DNA from: Micromonospora arida
GTDB taxonomy: Bacteria > Actinomycetota > Actinomycetes > Mycobacteriales > Micromonosporaceae
DNA length: 41,913 nt
Assembly (NCBI RefSeq): GCF_003857035.1
Contig: NZ_QGSY01000143.1
Coordinates: 1 to 41,913 of the forward strand
Direction of reading: 5' to 3'
Shown: one piece after another, positions 5,900 through 14,102 of the stretch
Layout of the letters: every line of letters begins with the position of its first letter
Position numbering within the stretch: the stretch's first letter is position 1
Notes under the pieces: model-generated
What the model saw: the letters and a program-made list of their open reading frames with translations, nothing else
Database searches by the model: none
Told to the model about the DNA's origin: nothing
Translations under genes and position numbers: made by a program

Positions 5900-7753
5900 C
5901 TACGGGGCCGGGTACTGGGTCAGGTACACCGGAGCGCCGACCTTGGTCATGTCGGCCGCGTCCCCGATGCCGTTGACCACGTGGTCGATAGTGCCGGCGC
6001 TGAGGTTGACGGTCATGATGTGGTGCAGCCGCACCCCGGGCCGGTTCGGGACCTCGAAGCCGTTCTCGGTGTGGATCGACGGGTTGTTCTGGTTGAACAC
6101 GTACACCCCACCCCCGTACAGGGTGTGGTGACGCACCCGGTCACCGACCTTGTATCCGGCCCAGCCCTCGACCGCGCCGTTCATCCAGTCGGCCTGCGTC
6201 GGCGGGTCGTACGGCAGCTCGTTCTGGTAGAGGATCGTGGTGCCGTGCTCGCCGTTCCAGACCGTGTTGTAACGCTGGAAGTGCTCGACGAAGAGGCCGG
6301 TCGCGGTCACGTGGTCCCCGTTGATGACGGCCCCGTAGCGACCGGTGTTGGTACGCCAGCGGTCGGTGTCACCGTTGACGCCCTCGGTGAAGCCCTCGAC
6401 GCCGTGATCACCGCGCCACACCCAGGTGTGGTCGATGAGCACGTTGTCGCTGTTCACCTCCAGCGCGGTGTTCGTCCGCCCGATGTGCGGGCCGCCGACC
6501 CGGAAGTACACGTCGGAGAGCGTGGTCGGGTTGTGCGGACTGCTCGCGTTGCGGCCGTGCTCACGGCCGACCCGCAGCAGGACCGGCGACTCGACGAGGC
6601 CGGCGTCGATCGTGACACCGGCGACGATCACCCCGGGAACACCGGCCACGTCCAGCGGGATCGCGCCGTTCACGGCGGTCAGCGTGGCGTGGCCGATCCC
6701 GAGCACCACGGTGTTCGGACGCCGGACCTCGATGCTGCGCGCGATGTCGTACGTTCCGGGCGTGAGCAGCAGGTGCTTGCCGCGCGCCAACTGGCTGTTG
6801 ATGACGCGCACCGAGTCCGACGGCTTGGCGATGAAGAAGTCGCCGATCCCGATGGTGCGCCCCGGCGTGATGCCGTCAGCCCAGGAGACGCCCCGGCTGT
6901 CGCGCTGCGCGGCGGGCACCCGCACCTGGTAGCGACCCTTGCCGTCGACGAAGAGGTAGGGCTTCTCCCGGCTGAGCGGGGTGGTCTCCAGGGTGGTGTA
7001 CGGCGGGTCGGGGAACGTGGCGTCGTCCGGTGCGCCCTCGACCCCCGCGAACACCTGGTTCCACACCGCGTTGGACCAGCCGCCGACCTCGCTGTTACGG
7101 GTCAGCCACTGTTGCTGCGAACCGTTCGTCGTGGCCGGCAGCCGTGAGTCGGCGATGAACCCGCCGCTGGCGTACTGCGGGCCGGCGGTGCAGTAGTCCA
7201 TCAGTGACAGACCGCCGCCGCCGATGTTCAGCCGGCGCATCGACACCGCCTGGGAGACCGCCCAGAAGTTCGCCGTCGACCGGCAGTCGTCCTGGCCGGC
7301 CGCGTTGATGGTGAGCGAGAGGTTGGACAGGGTGCGCCAGAAGTTGACCAGCGCGAGGCAGTTCCCGGTGCCGCCGTCGGCCAGGCAGCGGTTGTAGACC
7401 TCCAGCTTGCCGTTGACTGTGACGTCGGTGGGCGAGGCGCCCAGGCCGGACACCTCGGTGTAATAGCCGACCTTGGCCTGCAACGGCTGCGCGGCCGTGC
7501 CGTACGTGCCGGGCTTGAACAGGTAGGCGTGCCGCTCGGTGCCCATCTCGTTGTCGACCTGCCGGGCGTGCGCCGCGTCGAGGGTCTGCTGGATCTCGGC
7601 GACCGGCATGGACGGGTCGAAGATGGTCACGTTCGGGCCGAAGTCGGGTGCGCCGTGCGTCGGGCGGCCGGCGCTGGCCGCCGTGCTGGTCATGGTGACG
7701 GCGGCGGTCACCAGCAGAGCAAGGGTGAGGGTCCGTCGGGACGGGCTTGTCAT
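5900..7753 (-). CDS. Secreted right-handed beta-helix protein, probable carbohydrate-active enzyme
   Basis: A 617-residue secreted protein. Residues 1-28 form a Sec signal (SRR, a hydrophobic core, cleavage near ASA-G). The body has repeated short turns typical of a parallel beta-helix: IFDPSMPVAEIQQTL and ERHAYLFKPGTYG early, VNSQLARGKHLLLTPGTY-like blocks in the middle, then NVLIDHTWVWRGDHG and TTILYQNELPY later. Close relatives in streptomycetes are usually named 'adenylyl cyclase' or 'coagulation factor 5/8 type domain protein', names that do not describe the fold. The PGTY blocks and fold resemble GH55/GH87 and pectate-lyase-like glucan or pectin enzymes, but no catalytic residues can be assigned with confidence. 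A LacI-type operator 54 bp upstream supports a carbohydrate role. Start at 7753 is backed by GGAGAGGA. Confidence 0.75.
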   Translation of the reverse strand: MTSPSRRTLTLALLVTAAVTMTSTAASAGRPTHGAPDFGPNVTIFDPSMPVAEIQQTLDAAHARQVDNEMGTERHAYLFKPGTYGTAAQPLQAKVGYYTEVSGLGASPTDVTVNGKLEVYNRCLADGGTGNCLALVNFWRTLSNLSLTINAAGQDDCRSTANFWAVSQAVSMRRLNIGGGGLSLMDYCTAGPQYASGGFIADSRLPATTNGSQQQWLTRNSEVGGWSNAVWNQVFAGVEGAPDDATFPDPPYTTLETTPLSREKPYLFVDGKGRYQVRVPAAQRDSRGVSWADGITPGRTIGIGDFFIAKPSDSVRVINSQLARGKHLLLTPGTYDIARSIEVRRPNTVVLGIGHATLTAVNGAIPLDVAGVPGVIVAGVTIDAGLVESPVLLRVGREHGRNASSPHNPTTLSDVYFRVGGPHIGRTNTALEVNSDNVLIDHTWVWRGDHGVEGFTEGVNGDTDRWRTNTGRYGAVINGDHVTATGLFVEHFQRYNTVWNGEHGTTILYQNELPYDPPTQADWMNGAVEGWAGYKVGDRVRHHTLYGGGVYVFNQNNPSIHTENGFEVPNRPGVRLHHIMTVNLSAGTIDHVVNGIGDAADMTKVGAPVYLTQYPAP

Positions 7754-7806
7754 GTGGTTCGTCCTCTCCGCTGGCCGAACATGCTTCCGGCGCAGCTGGG
7801 GGCGGT

Positions 7807-7818
7807 GAGAGCGCTCTC
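7807..7818. promoter_or_regulatory. LacI-family-type operator
   Basis: GAGAGCGCTCTC is a perfect 12-bp palindrome with the central CG typical of LacI-family operators and similar to the CebR site core GAGCGCTC. It lies 54 bp upstream of the beta-helix gene start at 7753, a suitable place for sugar-responsive repression. No LacI-type gene is in the window. Confidence 0.55.
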
Positions 7819-7968
7819 TGACCCCTGCCGCCGCCAGTGCGGTCGCGGTGAAGGGGTCGACATGTTTCTACCCGTTAATCCGGCCGCACGCCACGAGCGC
7901 CGCACCGCGAATGTCGGTGGGTGGGACGCTCGCGGTGCCGGTGCGCAACGGACGCGCTCGTGGTCGGC

Positions 7969-7995
7969 TTGGGTTCGCCTGCGCGCGGTTAGGAT
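7969..7995 (+). promoter_or_regulatory. Probable leaderless promoter of the BTAD regulator
   Basis: TTGGGT (7969-7974), a 15-bp spacer and TAGGAT (7990-7995) precede a GTG at 8003 by seven bases, which would place the transcript start at the start codon. The spacer is short, so the -35 assignment is weak; the -10 is better supported. Confidence 0.45.
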
Positions 7996-8002
7996 GACCG
8001 CC

Positions 8003-11000
8003 GTGCAGTTCGGGGTGCTCGGGCCGCTCGCCGTGACCACGGACGCCGGCGAGCCGGTGGTGGTGCCCGGCACCAAGGTACGGGCGTTGCTGGCCGACCT
8101 GTTGGCCAACCGCAACCAGGTGGTCTCGGCGGACCGCCTCATCGACGACCTGTGGGGTGACGACGCCCCCGCCAATCCGGCCGGGGCCCTCCAGGTGCGG
8201 GTGTCGCAGCTGCGCAAGGCCCTCAACGATGCCGAGCCCGGCGCCCGCGAGCTGGTCGAGTCCCGGCCACCCGGCTACCTGCTGCGGGTCGACGCGGTCG
8301 ACGTCGACCATTTCGGCGAGCTGGCCCGCTGCGCCGACGTCGAACGGCTGACCGAGGCCCTCGCGTTGTGGCGCGGCGAGGCGTACGCCGACGTGGCCGA
8401 CGCCGAGTTCGTGCGGGCCGAGGCGGCCCGCCTCGCCGAGCAGCGCCTCGTCGTTCAGGAGCGGTTGGCACAGGCCCGGCTGGCCCGGGGTGAGCATGAC
8501 CTGGTGGCCGCTGACCTGGCCGAGTTGGTCGCCAGACATCCGCTGCGCGAAGGCCTGCGGGCGGTGCAGCTACGCGCGTTGTACGCGGCCGGCCGCCAGT
8601 CCGAGGCGTTGGAGAGCTACGCCGAGCTGCGGGCCCGGCTCGCCGAGGAGCTGGGCCTCGACCCCGGCCCGGAGCTGGTCGCCCTGCACCGCAGGATCCT
8701 CGAACAGGACGCCGGCCTGAACGCCCCGCCGAAGGCGGCGATCATCCGGAACAACCTGCCGGCCCCGCTCGACGAGTTGATCGGACGGGACGAGGCGCTG
8801 GCCGAGCTGCGGGCGTTGCTGCCCCGGCAGCGGCTGGTCACGCTGGTCGGGCCGGGCGGCGTCGGCAAGACCCGGCTGGCCACCGAGACGGCCCGCGCGA
8901 CGTCCTACCCGGACGGTGTCCGACTGGTCGAGCTGGCCCCCCTCCCCGCCGGTGACGCCCGCGTCGCCGAACAGGTGCTCGGCGCTCTGGGCGCCCACGA
9001 GGCCGCCGGAACGACCCAGTCCCCCGCCGACCGGGTGGTCACGGCCCTGCGGCACCGGCAGCTGCTGCTCGTGCTGGACAACTGCGAACACGTCATCGAA
9101 CCGGTCGCCGAGCTGATCGCCCGGCTGTTGCGCGACGTGTCCGGGGTGAGCGTGCTGGCCACCAGCAGAGAGCCACTCGGACTGACCGGTGAGCTGCTCT
9201 GGGAGGTACCCCCACTGCCGGTGCCCGACGACGGTGACCTGGACGCGGTCCGGCGCTCGGCGGCGGCCCGGTTGTTCGTCGCCCGCGCCGCCGCGCAGCA
9301 GCGCGGGTTCCGGCTCGACGGGCAGACGGCGACGGCGGTGGCCCAGCTCTGCCGCCGCCTCGACGGTCTGCCGCTGGCGTTGGAACTGGCCGCGACCCGG
9401 GTCCGCGCGCTGGGCGTACGCGGGGTGGTGGACCGGCTCGACGACCGGTTCCGGCTGCTCACCACCGCGCAGCGGGACGTGCCACAGCGGCAGCGGACGC
9501 TCACCGCGGTGATCGGCTGGAGCTGGGACCTCCTGGACGAACCCGACCGGGTGGTGCTCGCCCAACTGGCGGTGTTCCCGGACGGCGGCACCCCGGAGGC
9601 CGCCGAACAGGTCTGCCGAACCGACCTGGACGCCCTCGCCCGGCTGGTGGACCGGTCGTTGGTGGTACTCGACGACTCCGGCGCGGCCCCCCGCTACCGG
9701 CTGCTCGAATCGGTGGCCGCGTTCTGCCTGGAACGCCTCACCGACGCCGACGAGGTACGCGGGCGGCACGCCACCTACTACACCGAGCTGGCCGAACGGG
9801 CCGACCCCGGGCTGCGCGGGGCCGACCAGCGGCGGTGGCTGGCGCTGCTCGACACCGAGCTCGCAAACCTGCGGTCGGCGCTGACGCACGGTGGTGGGCT
9901 GCGCCTGGCGGTCGCACTGAGCTGGTACTGGTTCCTGCGCGGCCGGCTCACCGAGGCACGGCGGGCGCTGGCCGTGCCGGGCGACCCGGAGCAGGAGGCC
10001 CGCGCGGCCCCCTGGCGGGTCGGCTTCGCCCTGTCGCAGGGTGAGGTGATCGCACCGGACGACGTGCGCGCCGCGGTGGCCGCCGAGCCGGACAGCCACG
10101 CCGCCTGGTTCGCGGCCAACGCCGTGATCGAACACGGCGACCTGGCCCTGGTGTCGGAGCTGCTGCCCACCGCCGCCACCGACCCGTGGACCGAGGCCGC
10201 GGTGCTCACCTCCCTGGCCCACATCGCCCATGCCAACGGTGACCAGGCCACCCTGGAGCGCACCGCGACCCGCAGCGCCGCGCTCTTCGCCGACCTCGGC
10301 GACCGGTGGGGTCGACTCCGGGCGACCGAGTGGGTGGGTGGTCTGGCCGACATGCGCGGCGAGCACGAGCGCGCCGCCACGCTGCACCGGGAAGGGCTGC
10401 GCTGGGCCGAGGAGTTGGCGCTGTGGCCGCAGGTCTGCGCCGAGCTGTCCTGGCTGGCCTGGCTCGCCGTGCAGACCCGCGACTACGCCCAGGGTCGGGA
10501 ACTGGCCGAACGCGCCTATGACCTGGCGGTGGAGCAGGGCTCGCCCGGCGCGCTGATCTTCGCGGAGATGAGCCTCGGGCTGGCCGCCCGCCGCGACGGC
10601 AAGCTCGATCTGGCTGTCACCCACCTCAGCCACCTCGCCGACCTGGGCCGGGGAGAGAGCCAGTCCGCGCTCTACCTGCCGATGGTGCTGGTGGAGCTGG
10701 GCTACGCGGTCGAGCAGGGCGGCGACCCGGACGCCGCGTTGGCCCTGCACATCGAGGCGTTCGAGGTCGCCGAGGCGATGGCGACGATGCGGGACGCGAT
10801 CAACCCGCTGGAGGGGATGGCGGCGGCGGTGCGCTCGCCCGAGGTCGCCGCCCGGTTGCTGGGCGCCGCGGCCGCCGCCCGGCTCGCCACGCAGTCCCCT
10901 GCCGCGCCGGCCGAACGCGACGACACCGACCGGACGACAGCGCGACTGCGCGCCGAACTCGGGCCGGAACGCTTCGACGCGCTGCTCGCCGAGGGCGCGA

Positions 11001-11035
11001 AGCTGAGCCCGGGCGAGGCCCGGGCCCAGCTCTGA
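8003..11035 (+). CDS. AfsR/SARP-like BTAD transcriptional regulator with NB-ARC ATPase and TPR-like tail
   Basis: A 1010-residue cytoplasmic regulator. Residues ~1-90 form an OmpR-type winged helix (FGVLGPLAV start, ALQVRVSQLRKAL recognition region). Residues ~95-235 form the bacterial transcriptional activation domain (EALALWRGEAYADV, LREGLRAVQLRALYAAGRQ). An NB-ARC/STAND ATPase follows: Walker A GPGGVGKT from residue 283, Walker B LLLVLDNCEHV, the ATSREPLG sensor and the GLPLALELAA motif. The last ~350 residues are helical repeats rich in Ala, Leu and Glu, likely TPRs for signal sensing. The GTG at 8003 is preferred because it follows TAGGAT by seven bases and AGGA by eight; an in-frame ATG at 7994 is the alternative. 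It is divergent from the beta-helix gene, but a regulatory link is not shown. Related proteins control secondary metabolism or local carbohydrate genes. Confidence 0.92.
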   Translation: MQFGVLGPLAVTTDAGEPVVVPGTKVRALLADLLANRNQVVSADRLIDDLWGDDAPANPAGALQVRVSQLRKALNDAEPGARELVESRPPGYLLRVDAVDVDHFGELARCADVERLTEALALWRGEAYADVADAEFVRAEAARLAEQRLVVQERLAQARLARGEHDLVAADLAELVARHPLREGLRAVQLRALYAAGRQSEALESYAELRARLAEELGLDPGPELVALHRRILEQDAGLNAPPKAAIIRNNLPAPLDELIGRDEALAELRALLPRQRLVTLVGPGGVGKTRLATETARATSYPDGVRLVELAPLPAGDARVAEQVLGALGAHEAAGTTQSPADRVVTALRHRQLLLVLDNCEHVIEPVAELIARLLRDVSGVSVLATSREPLGLTGELLWEVPPLPVPDDGDLDAVRRSAAARLFVARAAAQQRGFRLDGQTATAVAQLCRRLDGLPLALELAATRVRALGVRGVVDRLDDRFRLLTTAQRDVPQRQRTLTAVIGWSWDLLDEPDRVVLAQLAVFPDGGTPEAAEQVCRTDLDALARLVDRSLVVLDDSGAAPRYRLLESVAAFCLERLTDADEVRGRHATYYTELAERADPGLRGADQRRWLALLDTELANLRSALTHGGGLRLAVALSWYWFLRGRLTEARRALAVPGDPEQEARAAPWRVGFALSQGEVIAPDDVRAAVAAEPDSHAAWFAANAVIEHGDLALVSELLPTAATDPWTEAAVLTSLAHIAHANGDQATLERTATRSAALFADLGDRWGRLRATEWVGGLADMRGEHERAATLHREGLRWAEELALWPQVCAELSWLAWLAVQTRDYAQGRELAERAYDLAVEQGSPGALIFAEMSLGLAARRDGKLDLAVTHLSHLADLGRGESQSALYLPMVLVELGYAVEQGGDPDAALALHIEAFEVAEAMATMRDAINPLEGMAAAVRSPEVAARLLGAAAAARLATQSPAAPAERDDTDRTTARLRAELGPERFDALLAEGAKLSPGEARAQL

Positions 11036-11042
11036 CCGGTGC

Positions 11043-11597
11043 TCAGGAGGTCACCTTCGGCGCGTACGAGGCGACGATCACGCCGCTCTTGTGCACCCGG
11101 GTGTCGACCAGGTCGAACGACGCCTTGACGTCGGTCAGCGGCGCGGTGAGGCTGGGGCCGCCCTCCAGCACCGGGTGGATCCAGAACCGGACCTCGTCCA
11201 CCAGCCCGGCGCGGATCAGCTGGGCGGTGACCGAGCCGAAGCCGTACTGGATGATGTTCTTGCCCGGCTGGGCCTTGAGCGCGGTGACCGCCTCGACCAG
11301 ATCGCCCTGGAGCACCTCCGTGTTGTTCCAGGTGGGGTTGGTCAGGGTGGTCGAGGCGACGTACTTCTTGACGTTGTTGAAGTACGCGGCGCCCGTGGTC
11401 GGGTCGCTCTCGTCCCTGGTCGGCCAGGCGGCGGACATGCCGTCGTAGGTGGCCCGGCCCATCAGCATCGCGTCGGCCTCCTCGGTCTGCGCCCCGGCGA
11501 GGCTGGCCGCCTCCTCGTCGAAGTACGGCATGGTCCACATCGGGTTCTCGATGACGCCGTCGAGGGTGATGTAGGTCGAGTTGACGAGCTTGCGCAT
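11043..11597 (-). CDS. Dihydrofolate reductase-family protein (RibD C-terminal domain)
   Basis: A 184-residue protein of the YwjB/YyaP group of RibD C-terminal-domain reductases. The N-terminal MRKLVNSTYITLDGVIENP carries the conserved SxDG-type motif, followed by MLMGRATYDGMSAAWP, the NNVKKYVASTTL strand and IIQYGFGSVTAQLIRAGLVDE, which bind NADPH and shape the pocket. The start at 11597 is chosen over an in-frame GTG/ATG further upstream because AGGAGA lies at proper spacing and homology begins there. Physiological substrate is unknown; members rarely act on dihydrofolate. It converges with the BTAD regulator (stop 11035), with 7 bp between them, so a shared termination zone must lie inside the genes. 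It differs clearly from the second, truncated member at 20411. Confidence 0.88.
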   Translation of the reverse strand: MRKLVNSTYITLDGVIENPMWTMPYFDEEAASLAGAQTEEADAMLMGRATYDGMSAAWPTRDESDPTTGAAYFNNVKKYVASTTLTNPTWNNTEVLQGDLVEAVTALKAQPGKNIIQYGFGSVTAQLIRAGLVDEVRFWIHPVLEGGPSLTAPLTDVKASFDLVDTRVHKSGVIVASYAPKVTS

Positions 11598-11670
11598 CGG
11601 GATCTCCTGGGTGTTTGTCGTGCTCTCCGGTGACACCCAGAACTCTGCCGGCCTCCGCTTACGATTCGCT

Positions 11671-12237
11671 TCAGGTGCTCTTACCCGCGTCGTCGACCGG
11701 GCCTTGCGCCGGGTCGGTCAACGGGATCGGCAGCGCCTGCGGGGTCACCGTGCCGCCGCCGGTCGAGTGGGCCGGGGCGGGGCGGTCACCGCCGCGGCTG
11801 TGCAGCCGCCCGCGCCCGGCCGGACCGGCCCGCCGGGTCACCTCGACGGTCACCATCCGCACCGGCGGTGGCGGCGCGGTGAAACGCCCGACGCCCCACC
11901 GCACCCAGATCGGGATCCGGCCGGCGTCCGCCTCCGCGCGCAGCTTCTGGACCGTACGGGCCCGGTCGGTGTGGTCGACCTCCACCACGACGGGCGGACC
12001 GTCCGGACGGGCACACGCCACGTCGAGCACCGAGTGCCGCTGCTCCATCGGTGGTGGCAACGGCAGCACGCTGGGCGCGCGCCGGTAGACCCGCCAGCCC
12101 TGGGCCTCGGCCCACCGCACCACCGAGTCGATCACCCGCGCGGTGACCTCGTCGGTGTCCAGGTCGACGAAGGTCACCTCGGCCAGCCAGCGACCCAGGT
12201 CCGCGGCCAACCGCTCGCCCTGCGCCGCGACCTCCAC
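11671..12237 (-). CDS. Conserved hypothetical protein with nuclease-like D...ExD pattern
   Basis: A 188-residue protein I do not recognise by name. Residues ~1-125 look folded: a helical start (LAADLGRWLAEV, VIDSVVRWAEAQGWRVYRR), then HSVLDVACARPDGPPVVVEVD and a helix-strand unit ending in IPIWVRWG. The order helix, strand with Asp, strand with Glu-x-Asp, helix resembles the PD-(D/E)xK nuclease core, except that the usual lysine is an aspartate, so an active nuclease is doubtful. The last ~60 residues are Pro/Gly/Arg-rich and probably disordered. The GTG start at 12237 lies six bases after TATCCT, suggesting a leaderless transcript. It follows the S9 peptidase stop by 17 bp, so it may also be read from that operon. 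Confidence 0.62.
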   Translation of the reverse strand: MEVAAQGERLAADLGRWLAEVTFVDLDTDEVTARVIDSVVRWAEAQGWRVYRRAPSVLPLPPPMEQRHSVLDVACARPDGPPVVVEVDHTDRARTVQKLRAEADAGRIPIWVRWGVGRFTAPPPPVRMVTVEVTRRAGPAGRGRLHSRGGDRPAPAHSTGGGTVTPQALPIPLTDPAQGPVDDAGKST

Positions 12238-12254
12238 CGGCGCAGGATAACGCC

Positions 12255-14102
12255 TCAGCCGACGAGGGTCGCGGTCGCGGCGAGGTGCCGGGTCAGCCAG
12301 CCGGTGGTGGCCGTACGGGCCGCCTCGGCGTTGGTCCGCGACAGGAAGTCGTGCCCCTCCCCGGCGAGCACCAGATGCCCGTGCGGCACACCGCGGTCGG
12401 CGAGGGCCTGGGCGACCTGCGCCGACTCGCCCGCCGGCACGTTGGTGTCGTTGGCGCCGTGGATCAGCAGCACCGGCACGTCCAGCCGGTCGATGTGGGT
12501 CAGCGGGGAGAGGTCACGCAGCAGCTCGGCATCCCGGTGCGGGTCGCCGTACTTGCTGACGGCGGCGGCGGCGATCCACGGCTCGGTGCCGGCGAAGAAG
12601 GTCCGGAAGTCGGAGATGCCGCACTCGGCGACACCGGCCGCGAACAGACCGGGGAAGTTCACCAGCACCGCGAGGACCAGGTAACCGCCGTAGGAGCGGC
12701 CCAGGACGCCGAGCTGGCCGGGCCGGGCGACGCCGGCGTCGACGAGGAAGTCGGCGCAGGCCGCGACGTCGGCGATCGCACCGTAGCGGCCGGCGAGGTT
12801 GTCGGCGGCGACGAACGAACGGCCGAACCCGGACGACCCACGGACGTTGGGCGCGAAGACCGCGATGCCCTGCGCCACCAGTGCCTGGAACAGCGGGTTG
12901 TAGCCGGGGCGCTCCTGCGCCTCCGGGCCACCGTGCAGGCTGATCGCCGTCGGCCAGGGACCCGGGCCGGCCGGGCGGTAGAGCCAGCCGGAGAGCGGCA
13001 GCCCGTCGCGAGCCCGCAGGTCGACCAGTTGCGGCGCGACACCGGCATCGTCCGTACGCGGGACGCCCGTGTCCGGCCGCAGCGGGCGCGGCGCCCCGGT
13101 CGACGGGTCGACCAGCCAGACCTCCCGTGGTTGCACCGGCCCCTGCGCGGTGAGGCAGAGCAGGCCACCGTCGGCGGCGAAGACGGCGTCGCCGAGCACC
13201 TCGCCGGGGGCGGTGACGGCCCGCTGCACACTGCTGGCGAAGTCGAGCAGGCTCAGCTCGCTGCGCCCGCCGTAGGTGTTCCACAGCAACGCGCCGCGCT
13301 GCCCGTCCGCGCTGGCCGCAACGTGTTCCAGCTCGGCGTCCGATCGTCCGGCCAGCCGGGTCGGCGGCTGCTCCGGCCGGGTCAGGTCGACCCGTACCAG
13401 CGCGGAGAGTTCGGAGTACGCGTCGGTGCGGGCCAGCACGCTCGTTCCGTCCGGGCCGAACCAACCCTGGTCGGTGCTGCCCCGCCCGGTGTCCGGAAAC
13501 AACCGCCGTCGAACGCCGGTGGCCACGTCGAGCACCTCCAGCCAGCGGGCGTTACGGGGGCCGCGGCGCAGCAGCGCGGTGCCCGCGTCCGGGGTCACGT
13601 CCAGGAGGGTGAGCAGGTCGCCCTGGGCGAGCACCCGCCGGTGCCCGGTGGCCGCGTCGACCAGCAGGGCCTGCCCGTGCTCGTCGGTCTCGGTGACCGC
13701 CAGCACCGCGCCGTGCGGCAGCCAGCCGGCCAGCGCGGCGCTGCGGCGGCCGAACCCGGCGACCTGGTGGCGTCGCGTGCCGTCCGGGCGCAGCACCCAC
13801 AGCTCGGTGCGGGGCGCGCCACCGGGGGCGACGACACAGGCCAGCCACTGGCCGTCCGGGGACCAGCTCAGTGCGAGAACCGGTTCGTCGCCGACGGGCA
13901 GCGCGACGGGCGCACCCGCGTCGACCTCACAGACCCAGACGCCGGGCGTGCCGGCCCGGTCGGAGAGGAACGCCACCCGGCGGCCGTCGGGGGACGGCGC
14001 GGGGGCGAAGTCCTCGCTGATCGGCACCGGCGGTGACACCGGCCGCTGGCTCGCGAATCGGGGCCGCCGGGTGGTGCGCGGCGGTTCAATCCGTACGCTC
14101 AT
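12255..14102 (-). CDS. S9 family peptidase (acylaminoacyl/dipeptidyl peptidase type)
   Basis: A 615-residue prolyl-oligopeptidase-family serine peptidase, cytoplasmic (no signal peptide). Residues ~25-340 form a beta-propeller with repeated WSPDG/FGPDG-type blades (SPDGRRVAFLSD, SPDGQWLACV). The alpha/beta-hydrolase domain covers ~355-615: HGGP oxyanion region at 390, nucleophile Ser470 in GRSYGG, Asp552 in HGANDTNVP and His584 in GEGHDF. The ATG at 14102 directly follows the amidotransferase stop at 14103-14105, with no bases between, so the two are coupled. Known: the propeller restricts entry to short peptides. Inferred: it turns over the peptide or amidated product made by the two upstream enzymes, much as an M42 peptidase does in the NAGGN operon of proteobacteria. 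Confidence 0.9.
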   Translation of the reverse strand: MSVRIEPPRTTRRPRFASQRPVSPPVPISEDFAPAPSPDGRRVAFLSDRAGTPGVWVCEVDAGAPVALPVGDEPVLALSWSPDGQWLACVVAPGGAPRTELWVLRPDGTRRHQVAGFGRRSAALAGWLPHGAVLAVTETDEHGQALLVDAATGHRRVLAQGDLLTLLDVTPDAGTALLRRGPRNARWLEVLDVATGVRRRLFPDTGRGSTDQGWFGPDGTSVLARTDAYSELSALVRVDLTRPEQPPTRLAGRSDAELEHVAASADGQRGALLWNTYGGRSELSLLDFASSVQRAVTAPGEVLGDAVFAADGGLLCLTAQGPVQPREVWLVDPSTGAPRPLRPDTGVPRTDDAGVAPQLVDLRARDGLPLSGWLYRPAGPGPWPTAISLHGGPEAQERPGYNPLFQALVAQGIAVFAPNVRGSSGFGRSFVAADNLAGRYGAIADVAACADFLVDAGVARPGQLGVLGRSYGGYLVLAVLVNFPGLFAAGVAECGISDFRTFFAGTEPWIAAAAVSKYGDPHRDAELLRDLSPLTHIDRLDVPVLLIHGANDTNVPAGESAQVAQALADRGVPHGHLVLAGEGHDFLSRTNAEAARTATTGWLTRHLAATATLVG

